Made by a program: the position numbers and the translations under genes. A stretch of 64,000 nucleotides of DNA from positions 1,436,812 through 1,500,811 of the forward strand of contig VWZX01001131.1 in assembly GCA_013399015.1 (NCBI GenBank), in the 5' to 3' direction. Below the pieces are notes generated by a model. That model saw nothing but the letters and a program-made list of their open reading frames with translations, did not search any database and had not been told where the DNA came from. Below, piece after piece: positions 45,501-56,479 of this stretch; position 1 is the stretch's first letter, and each line of letters begins with the position of its first letter. Origin of the DNA: Galbula dea (Eukaryota; Chordata; Aves; Piciformes; Galbulidae).

Positions 45501-47910
45501 AGAGTGCTGAGTAACTGAGTCATTTTCTAGTAACAAATGCTTACACACACTCCTGTTGGCTATCCTGAAAATAAGTTATATGGTATATACATCAGAACAC
45601 ACACAAATCCTAACAGCAGCACCAATATTGATTAGTGTTCTTTGAAAAGAAAGAAAAAAAGGATTTTATAATGTTAACAGTGATGACACTGGCCAACTAT
45701 AGATCAATATCCAAGTACTTTATGTCCATGGATGATGCAGGAGAACTTTGTTACAGATGTTTAGGAAAAAAAGGAAAAAACCTACCACCAAATGGTGGAA
45801 ATGCATAATACACTGCATGTCCTGAAACGAATTTCACTAATCTCATAAGTCAAATCCCTTATTCACTATCAAAGCAATCAAACAGCACAGTAAGAATATT
45901 TTCTGACCTTCAGTAAAATATGCATTATGCTAAAATAAAGACCAGATTGTGGTAGCTCCAGTACAGATTAATTATTAAAGTTTAAGAAAGTTGGGTTTGT
46001 TTTTTAATGAGCATTAAGAACCCTTCCCACCCTACATCCTTTCAGTTCCAACAGTACACAGGTCTTTCTCCAGGCTTATGAAAATGAGTAATATAGCTAT
46101 GATGAATACTGTCACAAACAGTAGACTATACCCTAGAAAAGTAGAAGGAATAGAGTAACACTTTAAACCCTCACACAGAAAACAAAACCACTTACTGCTT
46201 CAAATTTCTCCCGATTTTTCCGAAGATAGTCTACACAAGCCATCCTGACATCAATGTGCCGAGACTGAGAGTGTAACACCTACAAAAGGAGAAGGAGAAG
46301 ACCGTGACACTTAGGAGTTCTGATGATAGATCACAAATATTGTCTAAATAGTGGCCTGGAAACACTCTGAGTTTATTTTTAGGAATATTTTAAAAGTATA
46401 TTAATTCATTAACAATATTTTTATGCAGGTGAAACCTCAATCAAAAATAACTGCAGAATACACAGATTTACTAAATTCAAACATTCAATTAAACTAAGAT
46501 ATACTGAGCAAAATGAATAGCATTCTTTAATCAATTCTTTAATCAATTCCTTTGCAAAGGACTGCAATTAACTGAAGTAGTAAGGAGTGGATGAGGAAAT
46601 CAGCTACCGACATGCACTTGTTCAAATGAAATCCAAATAAATCCAAACCACTGCAGATTCAATTTCTCTTGACTTTGAGAGGTGTGAGTCTGTTGCCCAA
46701 ATACTCATTTGGAAGCCAGAAATTCAGACCCCAATACAACTCCTGCATTTTACCTCCTGTTCTAATCTCTATTGGAAAAATATTACTTCCACCACAGGTT
46801 CAGTTATCTCTAACATGACGTTGTCTGCATCGTCACTACAGCACAGGGAAGCTCCAGACAATTTAAACTGCAGTCTCTCCTGCAATCCTTACACATCACT
46901 CTCAATGTAAAACACTTCTGAATCCCAGTTTTTCTTCATGAAGAGTAGAGATTAAGCCAAATTTGTAGATAAACACCTACTAACTCTGAATAAAAGACCC
47001 TCAATAAAACAAGAATCGAATGTTAATAATGTAATTAGTAGTTCAAAAAAGTTCTATATACACCGGAGTGTGGGAGAAACCTACATATATTAAAACCAGC
47101 ATAATTTCAATGTATACTCATTGATTATTCCCTTGAAACAGAAGAAACACTCAGTTCAGATCAATAGTGTTTGCTTGCCTGAACTTACAAAGTCAGTGAG
47201 GAAATATTTTATTAAAAAGTGAACTGTGTTTAATCAGCAGAGGAATCTGGGCTCCCCCAGGCAGAAGCACCAGAGCTCCCACTGCTGTTCGTTTGTATTT
47301 AAGACAAGATGACGCTGTCACTTTTTTCCTTTACCAGTAGCACCGAAAAGGGGGAGGGGAATTCAACAGGAAGAACTGAAATAAATTACTTGCTTTCTCT
47401 AATTTTATAGGAAACTAATTAACAAAACTAAGAGCAAGGCTTTTCAGTGCTTTCCAGTAAATTCCACTTCCTAGTCTCATGCAAAGCAGTTGTACCCAAT
47501 GTTGAAATCTTACACTTAAACCCCCGAGGAAGCAGTGGAAAGTCAAACAGGTAACAATTTGTTTAGGACAGAAGGCTGTACACACAGAACTTCTCTTTCA
47601 CAAGATTTTTTTTTTTTTTCCTCCTGGCACACGGCCGTACAGCCTTAACCTATACTGTCTGCATTTTAACTCTAATTATCACCCACTAATGAGACCCATT
47701 TCCCATGCTTTCATGCGAAGTAGCTTTGTTTATATAAGCAGTTACCTGCTCGGCCACAGCCCTGAAAAGACAAGATCCATCCTTGGCAACTCTCTTCCTG
47801 TACAAGCCCTGAGATCGCAAGTAGCAGTCCATAGAGACGTCCCCAGGGGCGCCCACGCCGCTGCCCTGATGGCTCTGCTCCGCGCCGTCGGCTTTGCATG
47901 CCGCCTCCAT
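23294..47910 (-). CDS. OTUD4: OTUD4: OTU-domain deubiquitinase, complete
   Basis: Twenty-one coding exons join in frame into 1137 codons including stop: 47746-47910, 46196-46279, 43229-43279, 41920-41966, 40626-40698, 40063-40144, 39164-39308, 37233-37290, 36771-36888, 36464-36528, 35196-35296, 34713-34837, 34416-34596, 33315-33480, 32195-32315, 30146-30201, 29509-29592, 28751-28889, 27424-27693, 26681-26721, 23294-24532. All introns are GT-AG. The 1136 residues compare with about 1114 in human. The OTU domain covers roughly residues 35-160, with Asp44-Gly-Ser-Cys47 and His150 (NGNHYDIV). Next come an acidic Ser/Asp stretch (206-213), a Tudor-like segment (about 285-330), disordered Pro/Ser-rich sequence and an Arg/Gly-rich tail (1056-1136). 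In mammals OTUD4 trims K48 chains, is switched towards K63 by phosphorylation, scaffolds USP7/USP9X and binds RNA. Those functions are family knowledge. Confidence 0.97.
24533..35195 (-). other. OTUD4 introns between exons 11 and 21, no other gene seen
   Basis: Introns of roughly 0.1 to 2.1 kb. Apart from the exons listed for OTUD4 I see only simple TA/CA runs (about 25005-25035 and 27727-27750) and no convincing RNA gene or transposon. Confidence 0.5.
26681..26721 (-). CDS. OTUD4: OTUD4 41-bp small exon 20
   Basis: Encodes KNILRFFFNLGVK. It completes Asp711 from the previous exon and joins in phase 0 to AYSCPMW of the last exon. It is too short to stand out as an open frame and is placed by homology plus splice sites. 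Confidence 0.93.
35196..36528 (-). CDS. OTUD4: OTUD4 exons 10-11: Tudor-like region (36464-36528, 35196-35296)
   Basis: Encodes AAGMQYSVGDKCK then VRLDHNGKFYNAHIQEVCSE, and ends at EELGAK. The pattern of a hydrophobic strand, VGDKC, then a charged strand with NGKFYNA matches the Tudor-like fold predicted in OTUD4. Confidence 0.85.
39164..39308 (-). CDS. OTUD4: OTUD4 exon 7: helical segment and acidic phospho-site region
   Basis: Encodes LLYELLYEKVFDTDVKK and onward, ending SEVSASDSDDDNY. Ser208 and Ser210 in SASDSDDD look like the counterparts of the human serines whose phosphorylation turns on K63 activity; the mapping is by eye. Confidence 0.9.
40063..40144 (-). CDS. OTUD4: OTUD4 exon 6: catalytic histidine
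   Basis: Encodes VLLCFSNGNHYDIVYPIEYS and onward. His150 in NGNHYD is the OTU general base by comparison with the family. Confidence 0.95.
42211..43172 (-). mobile_element. CR1 LINE, 5'-truncated, in OTUD4 intron 3
   Basis: The plus strand reads AGAATCACAGAATATCCCAT at the lower end, the reverse complement of a CR1 3' end, and continues for about 960 bp in CR1 consensus order, up to ACTGGCCCTAAATTACCCAT. The minus strand keeps a decayed stretch of the ORF2 C-terminus (around 42570-42684) with GLFSLEKRRL. It is inserted in the same orientation as OTUD4. Confidence 0.9.
43280..46195 (-). other. OTUD4 intron 2, with a long purine-rich stretch
   Basis: The plus strand of about 44100-45250 is strongly A/G-rich, so the transcript strand is pyrimidine-rich. 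The motif GCCCTCAAAGAGCTTACAATC near 43398 resembles ancient L2/MIR-type relics. No exon was found. Confidence 0.4.
47746..47910 (-). CDS. OTUD4: OTUD4 exon 1: start codon and catalytic cysteine
   Basis: Residues 1-55. The start MEAAC sits in the CpG island, with an in-frame Met further in (VSMDCYL). VAKDGSCLFRAVAEQ carries the OTU nucleophile Cys47 and Asp44. The donor is gagcag|gtaact. Confidence 0.95.
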
Positions 47911-48520
47911 GTTTACCGCCTGACGCTGGGGAGAGTCGCGGCACCTCTCCTAGCCCCACATGGCAAGGGGAGCAGCTCTAGGGCCGGGTGAAGGTACCAG
48001 CAGCGGGTGGGGGAGCAGAGCGCTGAGCCCCAAAGCACTCGAGGTAGCAGCAGCAATAGAACAAGCAGCCGGTTTCACGTTATCCACTTGCATGTGGGAA
48101 CCGCGGAGGGAAACCGTAAAGTTTTACTCCGCAGCCTGGACTTCCAGCTCTACAAAACCCGTCGTTTCCAGGCGTCTGCAGAGCGTCAGGCGGCAGCTGC
48201 TGGACACGGTTTCGGCGAGGTCCCGGTGGCCGTTCTCTCTCGGGACGGCGATTCCCGGCGGTCCCGCAGCCCAGGCGCGCTGCCGGCCTGCCAGGCGGAA
48301 AACAAAAGAGAAACGACATGTGCTGCCGCCGCCGGGCAGCGAAGGGGAGGGACCGAGGGAGAAAAAGAAGCGTAACCTGGCGTTTATTTTCACTTTCAGC
48401 CCGGGCGCTTCTGGGAGCGGTAGTCCCGGAGGAGGAGGAAACAGCGTGAGCCGGACACAGCGCCCGGAGCGACCCCCGGGGAGAGCCGGGAGCGGTAGGG
48501 GCTTGGCTGTTAGCCTTGCA
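47810..48520 (-). promoter_or_regulatory. OTUD4: OTUD4 CpG-island promoter with ZNF143-type site
   Basis: CpG-rich sequence spans OTUD4 exon 1 and the DNA upstream. At 48407-48428 the minus strand reads GGGACTACCGCTCCCAGAAGC, matching the ZNF143/Staf element ACTACnnnTCCCAGnnnGC common in bidirectional housekeeping promoters. The transcription start probably lies between 47930 and 48410. Confidence 0.75.
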
Positions 48521-49814
48521 CCCAGTCTGCCTCATTTCACTCCGTAATAGCCTTCTAGGTTTTATATCTAACACCAGGTTGTCTGACACCTAATTCACAG
48601 ATACCTGAGGTTTGTGGGTTTGGGTTGGGTTACATTTGCTTTGGGGCTCTTCCCCACCAACAGATTATGTTGTAAATTTTTTTTTTTTTTAAGCGATCCA
48701 CATGCAGGAAAGAAGATGGAAATAAAACTCAGTTAGTAAAAGGAAGCTTAATTAAAAAGGGATAAAAAAAGCCATTCAATACTTTTAATACACTACTTTT
48801 TTTTTTTGTATACCACTCAGTGGTAAGAAACAGCTAACTTTTTTTATTGCAATTACATTACTAAATTTTGCTCAGCATCATAAACAGGCTTTAGAAGACT
48901 TTGGTGCACAAAATGTGACAAAAAAAAGAAAGCTGTTTGTGAGACTTACCTAGAAGGGAGAGCTACAAAGCTCTCAATAGCACTAGCTACAAATAAAATC
49001 CTACCAGTTACTTCTTAGCTTAAAATTTAGATGCAAGAAAGAGGTGAAAACAGAAGTAATGAAACTCCTGATTTTCACTTTCAGCCAACAGTAATAAGAC
49101 CAGGGAGGGCTGTTGACTGGAGCTGAGATCTGTATGTAAGTACCGATGCGTAGTTACAAGCTGGGCTGAGTCTAGTACTCCAAAAGCCCTATACAAGTAG
49201 TATCAAACTCCCTTTTCTAACAGACACCCAAGTTTGTCAGAAAGGAGCTGGTCTACTACAGGAAAAAAAAATAAAAAAGGAAAAACCCCTCAAATTCCTA
49301 GAGATCTCTGTAGACAAGGAGAACAGAGACTAAGAAGCAAAAGTAAAGCCTTAATGGTATCTGCATCTCCAAGACACAGAGAGCTGCATGGGGATGTTTG
49401 AGAAAAGGAGTGAGGTAAAAATACTCAAAAGGGGCTGGAGGGAAAGCTTAAACTTCTCACTAGAAGATGGAAAAGGTCATCTAACAAGGCTGAACTATAA
49501 ACAGTTACTGCCACTGACTCAGCTACCATATTCACAGAAGAAACTCGGACTAGCAAAAACCTGCATGTGAGAGGTGCTACTTGGGTAAATAAAAGTGTTT
49601 TGGCAAGATGCTTTTGAGACCTATCAAACTAGTGTCCAGTTATGGAGTTCCTTAGGAATATTCCATTTTTCCTCCCCCTATTTGTCAAGGTTAGAGACAA
49701 AACTATCCTTTAACACACTGACAAATTTGTCGTCCCCTCCTACTTGAGCATTTTGTCATTGTGATCCTAACGGCCAGTTAAGGGAAGGGTGGTGTTAGTA
49801 AGAGTGGGTGTTAG

Positions 49815-50010
49815 TAAGAAATACTTTACTCAGAGGATGATGAGGCACTGAAACTTCTCAACTGGAGAAGCTGTGGATTCTCCATCCCTCATAGTGTTCC
49901 AGACCAGGCTGATGGGGCCCTGGGCAACCTGCTCTAATGGGTGGCATCCCTGCCCATGGCACGGGGCTTGGAACTAGTCCTTTCCAAACCAAGCCATTCA
50001 ATGATTCTAT
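49815..50010 (+). mobile_element. CR1 LINE 3' fragment
   Basis: Reads ACTCAGAGGATGATGAGGCACTG, then GGGGCCCTGGGCAACCTG, then CCCTGCCCATGGCA, and ends ATGATTCTATGA, the CR1 3' tail. Only the last 200 bp remain. Confidence 0.88.
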
Positions 50011-50247
50011 GAAATGTATCCACCAAGACATATAAAATAACATTAAAATAAATGCTCCATCAAGATAACAATGGCCAAAATTGTAATTCATGAGTTATTA
50101 CAGATGTTCTAATTAGCAAGGAGCTTTATTAACCAGCACTTCTACCACAAGCAGCAGCTCCAGCCACTAGTTCCTTCTCTCCTCTATTGCCCACACAAGT
50201 GCTTCTGACGGTGCACTGAATCAGCTCAGGAAGCTGACTCAAGCTAA

Positions 50248-50362
50248 AAAAAAAAAAATTATTAAAAAATTCAAACAACCCACCCCCCAAAACCAAAAAT
50301 CACCCACCAAAAAAGCTTTAAAAAACCCCCCCAAACCATCAACCAACCAAAAAGCCCCACTT
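50248..50362. repeat. A/C-rich low-complexity tract
   Basis: An A-run followed by CACCCCCC, CCCCCCC and CAACCAACC blocks. The minus strand carries several G-runs that could form quadruplexes. Confidence 0.8.
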
Positions 50363-50499
50363 TTCCTTTTAAACCGAGATTAATTTTGTGGTTCAGTTCA
50401 CGGGAAGGGTGGGTGTGGGGTGGTATGTGGTGCTGCCTGTACTAACGAAGCTGCAACCTTGAAGAGAGGAGACTAGTTTTCACCCAGCTCCACGCCCGC

Positions 50500-51380
50500 C
50501 CTTTCCCGCTTGAGACCGCACCGGTTCACCAGCAGCCTCCTCCCAGCCCCCAGGTCCGGCACAGGCGACTGGGCACAGGCCGGGGACAGGCACCCAGGGC
50601 GTGGGCGGCCCCTCGGCCTGCAGCCCTGCGGCTTCCCAGAGCGGAAGCAGACCCAGGCGGCCCCTGCCTGCCCGGCGGCCCTCCCTGAACGGGCGCACGG
50701 GTCGCCACCGGCGCGGTGCAGCCAGACTCCCCGCCCGGCGTGGCTGCGGCGCAGCAGGCCCCGCGCCCTCCTTGATACCAGCTGACTGGCACTGCTTACC
50801 GGCGGAGGGGCGGGCGGGCGGCCCCCTCTTCTTCTCCTCCTCCCGAGCAACGGCGGCGACAGCGCCGCCCCCTCCTCGCCTCTCCTCGGAGCGGCCCCAG
50901 TAGCCGCGCAGGCACTTCAATCTCCCGCGGCGGCCGCTCTGCTCGCGTCGCTCCCCGATGATGCGGCCACTGCCAGGCCCGTCCCGCTCTCGCCCTCCCG
51001 CCTCGCCACCTCTCATCACTCTTCGCCACACGCGCGAACGAGCGCGCGCACCCACACCACTCCCCCTCCGCTCTCTGTTGGTTTCTCCCAACGGCCACAC
51101 CTGTACGGGCTGCTGCGGCTCGTACCATTATGCCGCGCAGGGGAGTTAAAAAGAGAGCCGAGGAGAATGTCCAGTGTCGGAGGAAGGAGCGGCGATTAGC
51201 GCAGGGCTGTTTCTCTGCGCCTCGTCGCTGGACGGCTCTCAGGAGCCAGATGATTCCGGATCGAGCGGCAGTCGCCTCGCATCACACCCCGCCGGGGGCG
51301 CGCAGTGGTACGGCCCGGGAAGGCTCCCATAGCAGGTCACAGGGCGCGGGCCCATCAGAGTGAAAGGCGGGAAGGGGGAT
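50500..51380. promoter_or_regulatory. Third CpG island, with a minus-strand splice donor
   Basis: About 0.9 kb of very GC- and CpG-rich DNA 2.6-3.5 kb upstream of the OTUD4 ATG. The minus strand has a strong donor, ccgccg|gtaagc, with the putative exon ending at 50800. The long open frames here (for example 50480-51100 on the minus strand) are expected in stop-poor GC-rich DNA and have no recognised homology. It may be an alternative OTUD4 promoter or that of a non-coding RNA. Confidence 0.6.
50800..51100 (-). other. Candidate alternative non-coding first exon, minus strand (5' border uncertain)
   Basis: Defined only by the donor after 50800 and the island. The 5' border is indicative. See the finding on a possible OTUD4 isoform. 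Confidence 0.35.
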
Positions 51381-51465
51381 TGTGGCCCGCCCTAACACCA
51401 GCTCCTTCAGTGGGCTGTTCCCTCCCGCATCTTAGCCTAGCTGGAAGCCAAGGGAAATATTTTTA

Positions 51466-51512
51466 AAAGTTGGTTGGTTGGTGGGTTTTGTTGGTTGGGG
51501 TTTTTTTTTTTC
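51466..51512. repeat. G/T-rich low-complexity tract
   Basis: GGTTGGTTGGTGGG followed by GGTTGGGG and a T-run; could form a two-tetrad quadruplex on the plus strand. Confidence 0.8.
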
Positions 51513-54120
51513 CCTGGAGGTAATATTTTTCTGAGGTAACAGCCCGCCGGAAGATGTGCAGGACAGAAGAGGGGACCTGGCGGCCACGGCCTCTGTCTCC
51601 TCCCTGGCAAAGGGAAAAATTCTTAACCTGTGCCCTCGGTATGTGACTGCTGTTACAGTAGTAGTGTGTGTTCTCATATCGCATTGCTTTTTCTTGACAA
51701 TTCTGTAGCAGACGTGAAAAATACGTCTGTAAATCAGTAGTGGGAAAGTTGTGGGAAGAGTCAGCAAGTGTGTAGAAAGTGCAAGTCTTAGTTCTTCCTT
51801 CCACCCCCAAATAAAATGCTTATTCAGGCTAGGAAATCACTCAAACACACGGTGAAGCCAAAGCATTTATGGGGAACTAACTAAATAAATACTTCAAGCT
51901 AGCTAGCATAAATGTTAATAGTGCTGATCAAGCCTGATGCTTAAGGGGGCACAGTAAAAAAGACAGGTGTAGCCAGGTTAAAAAAATATTTTTAGGTTGC
52001 CTGTTTGCTTAGTAACCCACTGTGAGATTTTTATCTTTGTCTGAAATGACCATTTTTGATTGGAGTAGAATATAAGCTTATATAAAGCACTAGGCAGATA
52101 GGTAAGGTGCAGTTCAGCCTGCCTTTTCTGTGCATGTTAAAGAGCATATGAATTGTACTTTTGGAAAGAAAAAACAATAAAAAACACCTCAAAAAACCTA
52201 AACCCAATCCTGTGGAAGTCCTTTAACCCTATCTGGTCTGAGGTTTCCAGATTACAGTACAGTACACATTTAAGCTGGTAGTGCCTACATGTGTCTGTGT
52301 CTGTGCCTGTGCCAAACAGTGAAGCACAATGAGAAAACTGACCCAGTTGACAGCCAAGTGTTCCCCTGTAATATCTTGCAGTGAGATCAGATCTTCAAAC
52401 CATTTTATTTTGCACTTGCTGAGTAGAAAGGAGCAACAGAGATGACCTGTGATGAACTGACCATAACCCCCATTCCTCTTCCCACTGTACTTCTTGGGGG
52501 AAGAGGTAGAGAAAACTGGGAGTCAGGTTAAGCCTGGGAAGAAGGAAGGAGTAGGAAGAAAGGTGGTGTTATTAATTATTATTAAAGTTTTATTGTTCTT
52601 TACTTTAGAGACCCAGAGAAGCTACCAGAGAAGAACCATTTACACCTAATCACAAAGTCAGGTTCTTCTAGAAAACAGGTACTTTTCTTCATGTTTGAGA
52701 AGGCTGTACATGACTGGAGGAGTCTGTCTTTTAGCAAAGTCATAGAAGATACCATTCAAATATATTAATCTCTAATGTTGCTGCAGATTATTAATTCTTT
52801 GATTTCTCATGTGTTTTGAAATGAGCAGCTGTTCATATTACTGCCATGTTTGCTTAAAGTGCAAGTGCAATGAAAGAATACTCATAAAGTAAGATCAGGA
52901 TACATGGTGTTACTAATAGAGCTCTAGTGATAAATGGGAAAAAATCATGTACGAAAAAAATCATGACTTTATATGAGACGAGCTTGCTGAGGAATAAGAA
53001 CTTTTTATTTTCTGCCATTCCAGCTGAAGCCATCTTGTGCCTATTCTGTTCTCAGCCACAGAGCAAATCTGTAGCAGTTAAACGCAGTGATTTTCCTTGC
53101 GGTTATGAGGCTAGTGGCTGTCTATTGTAGTTCAGGTTATTCGCCTTTAGATGGCATTATCTCCTTGAACATTTTAAGTTTCCGTTTTCGTAAGGTGTTC
53201 CAAGTACGAGATGAGGGAACACAGCAGTAACTTCTGAACTGATATTTTGTTAGGGGAGCGCAGTTAGGTCACTCAATGCATGCTGCCCCCATCCTCACCC
53301 TTCCAATAAAAAAAAAAATCCCAAACAAACAAAAAACACACTCACATTAAAAAAAAACCACAAAGAAGGAGGTTTTTGGCTGAAAATATGAAGGATGCAG
53401 CCCACCTCCAGAGCACAGGGCTGAGAAATGTCCAATTCTGAGCTCAATCTGTCCCCAGGCATTGTACTACAACAACTCTGAGGTGTAAATAAAGCAGCAG
53501 GGGATTGTCAGGTTGTTTTCCCATCTATTCTGCCTCTGCCAGCTGTATGCAGGGACAGAAATACACTGCTTTGTTGGCTTGATGACATGAGAGCAGCTCT
53601 TTGTATGCTGAAGTGATACGTTAGTGGCTCCCTGTGCTGTGGCTAAGTCTGGTCTATTGTTGATGTGTGAAGTGCTAGTAATGCAGTATATAGTTGTGAT
53701 TAAGCTTATGAAAAGAAGTATAACCAATGCCACACTGCTTTGCTGAAAATACCATTGTGTTCCTAGGTTTTGTGAGCCACTGCAAGTAACTTTGAAACTG
53801 TAGATTTTCCACACAGTGTTGCATTCCTGTATGACACAGGGCTTCTGCATGTTCTTAGGTAAAAAGCTCACGTGTGTTCTGTGTAAGAGATCACATTAAT
53901 TCAGCTGGTGATGACACATAGGAGCATTTAAACTGTGTATGCTTCTACTGCAGAACATTTTCAGTGGTATGCCAAATTAACTGACTGATGCATTAACTGA
54001 AAAGGAGGAGTAGGACTGCCATAGTTCACAATGTGCACATTCTCCTTAACTGGAGACCTTTAAAGCCTTTTTTCATCTCAGTCTCAAAGAACAGAACTTC
54101 TTTAACAAAAGCTGCTAGAT

Positions 54121-54258
54121 CCATTTCATAGATGAGGAAACTGGAACATCAAAATTTGGTGATATGCACATGATCATCCAGGAAGTGTCTGACATATCTG
54201 GAAATGGAACCTGGGTGGGTTCCTGCTCTCTATTCTTAAGCCTTAACTGCTGGATTAG
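54121..54258 (-). mobile_element. MIR-like SINE, decayed
   Basis: The plus strand reads ATAGATGAGGAAACTGGAAC, later GATCATCCAGGAAGTGTCTG, GGAACCTGGG and CTTAAGCCTTAACTGCTGGA. These match, in order, the reverse complement of the MIR consensus, from the GATGAGGAAACTGAGGC segment to the tRNA-like start. Confidence 0.7.
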
Positions 54259-54874
54259 TTTTCCATTTGCTGTACATCTTTATATGGTAATAGTGTTGCT
54301 GTTTTCCACGAGATAGCCTGAGCTACTGTCCAGAACAATGTCTGCTACAACTGCTTTCTCTTTGATAGAGTGCCATAAAAATGCACAGTGTTTTAAAGTA
54401 AGTAAACATATGTGTCAACAAAGAACATGAAGTACTGAATGCTGCCAGTGCCTGTGTCCTTGACTTAAAAGTATCTTATTTTGTGGGCATGAAGTTGGAT
54501 GCTGCTCCAAGGATTTCCTTTTTTTTTCTGAAGTCAGTGATGTTGTAGCTATGTAAGTGATATCTGAATTTTACCTCCTAGTTTCAAAGTGATCATTTAA
54601 TAATCAAGTAGACATCAGAGTATATGTTGTGCTGGATTTTAGCTCAATGATAGACAACGTTGCGGTTGTGTAGACTTTCACTGCAGCTCCATCTAAGTTT
54701 GACTTACAAGTTTGCTAAAGGAATGTGTTGTTCTCATGCCATATTTGTCTTGCTCTTTTTTGTAGTTTATTTCCTTTGGAGAACTGGACCAGCCTTAAGC
54801 ATGTGTTTCTTAATGAGGGGTTTTTGGGGAGGTGTGTTGACCCAATATTACCAAGGGTTTCACTACAGAATGTA

Positions 54875-54972
54875 ACAGTTACATGATTAGCCCAAGGTAA
54901 TTCAGTGTGTGGCTCAGCCTTCCTGAAAATGTTGAACTCTTCTGGCTCCTTGTCTTTTAACTAGTCTGGCTA
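54875..54972 (-). mobile_element. Second MIR-like SINE fragment
   Basis: TTACATGATTAGCCCAAGGT, then CTTCTGGCTCCTTGTC and TTTTAACTAGTCTGGCTAC match the reverse complement of MIR (TTGCCCAAGGTCACAC, then the A-box part). More decayed than the copy 0.6 kb to the left. Confidence 0.55.
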
Positions 54973-56479
54973 CTAAGTCATACTGGCTCCCAAATGAAGT
55001 GAAACTTTGAGAACTGGAAGTCACTTTTCATACTGTCTAATTGCCCATCTTATGTGGGAAAATGTCTGTAATAATCCTGCCTGGGAATCCTACCAATTTT
55101 TTTTTTAATAATGTTAAACAAAGCTTTTTACATCAAATAGTTTATTATCTGTTGACATTAATTCACAGGGATTATACATACCTAAGCTGAGCACATGTTT
55201 TACTGGAACAAAGCAAGAGTACACAGCACCTGTAAGGTGAGATTGTATGGGATCTGCCAGGCAGAAAACAGAAGTTGTTTAAGAAAAAGAAGACTGTTTC
55301 TGCTACAGCCAGTATAAAAAGAAAGGGGAAAGTTATCCTAGAAAAGCATCTTTTCTTGTACAGTGATTCTTAAAAGTATTTTCCAAATATTCCAAGGGCT
55401 TCTCCTCCATGCCCTTTCCACTTTCCCATTTTTTTCTGTTCCAGCCTGGGTTGTGTTATGGTGACCATGACAATTTGAGGCAGTGAGGAAAGGTTTGTGA
55501 GGAGAATCTGTTATTCGACTTATACTGAGGCAAAAAATGGCCATACTTTAAGGCACAGGTGTGATGTGTGGAAAGGTTTGTTTCTCCAGTAGGTTATCTG
55601 CATTTGTTACTGTCTCATCTGGTTCAATTAAAATAAAAAAAAGGCCCTTGGCTTTTATTTTCCCTTTGCCTGTCCAATTTCCCTGCCTATCTCTGTTTCA
55701 GTTGTGAAAACAGTTTGTGAAAACAAAGGGAGTCAAAATGAGGAGAAAACATACTAAAAACAGAATGCTAAAAGGTGCTTTGTTAGTTTTTGGTTGGGTT
55801 TTTTGGAAAGTTTTGGCTGAAACAAGTACCTAGCTCATTGTATGACTCTTAACTCACCAAGACATACAGTAAGAATTTTCTGAATAACATTATTTGGGAG
55901 ATCTTTCTCTAAAGCAAAATGTTATGTTTCAGATGGAGATGGCTTGATTTCTTGTTAACTAACATTCACAGTCAATTCTCTTCAACAACTTCATACTTAC
56001 TCTGGCAACATACTCAGCTGATGTGTTTGACTGGCACTGTTCTCCTCTGCTCTGAGTTCAAACCGCTGGAATTCTTCACATTTCCAAAGGGGTTTCCATT
56101 GGCTGTTATGGATTCAGAGCTCTTCCTGCTGTGACAGCAGACCACCATCTCACCCATATATCAGTCCAGTGATCAAGCAGCAGAATGGTGGCTGAGACAG
56201 CATGTTCTCCTACCAGATTAATCACATAATTCTCTGTCAAATTAGTCAACTTTCCTCCATCATCACTAGAACTGAGACTGTCTTTATTCTTGCCAAAGAA
56301 TATTCCCCTATCTTTGGCTATATTTTAAGCTTTTCCAGCTTGTACAGGCTATCTCTGCCTATTATTTTTCTGACATCATACATTTTGCTGTCAGTAATCC
56401 AGCAATACACAAATAATTTGGGTTTTATGTCTGTAATTTATGCTCTAGAGTTGAGTAAATTGCTGCACTTCAGACCCAA

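Larger units (their letters stand above)
48530..50500. other. Intergenic sequence between two CpG islands
   Basis: AT-rich. It contains a CR1 tail (49815-50010) and an A/C-rich low-complexity tract (about 50248-50362). No conserved open frame is recognised. Confidence 0.5.

Noticed and set aside
50480..51100. 206-codon minus-strand open frame in the third CpG island
   Set aside because: Arg/Gly/Ala-rich translation of GC-rich DNA, with open frames in several other frames too. The donor at 50800 interrupts it and it would not join OTUD4 exon 2 in phase.
53467..53871. 134-codon minus-strand open frame with a hydrophobic segment
   Set aside because: No recognisable family, no promoter or splice context and AT-rich background; isolated frames of this length are expected over 64 kb.
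56052..56094. Translated SEFKPLEFFTFPKG resembles the SMAD MH1 motif HELKPLECCEFPFG
   Set aside because: Only about 8 of 14 positions agree. The WRWPDL segment does not precede it directly, no splice sites frame it, and the surrounding frame is unrelated. Probably chance, despite SMAD1 being the expected next gene.
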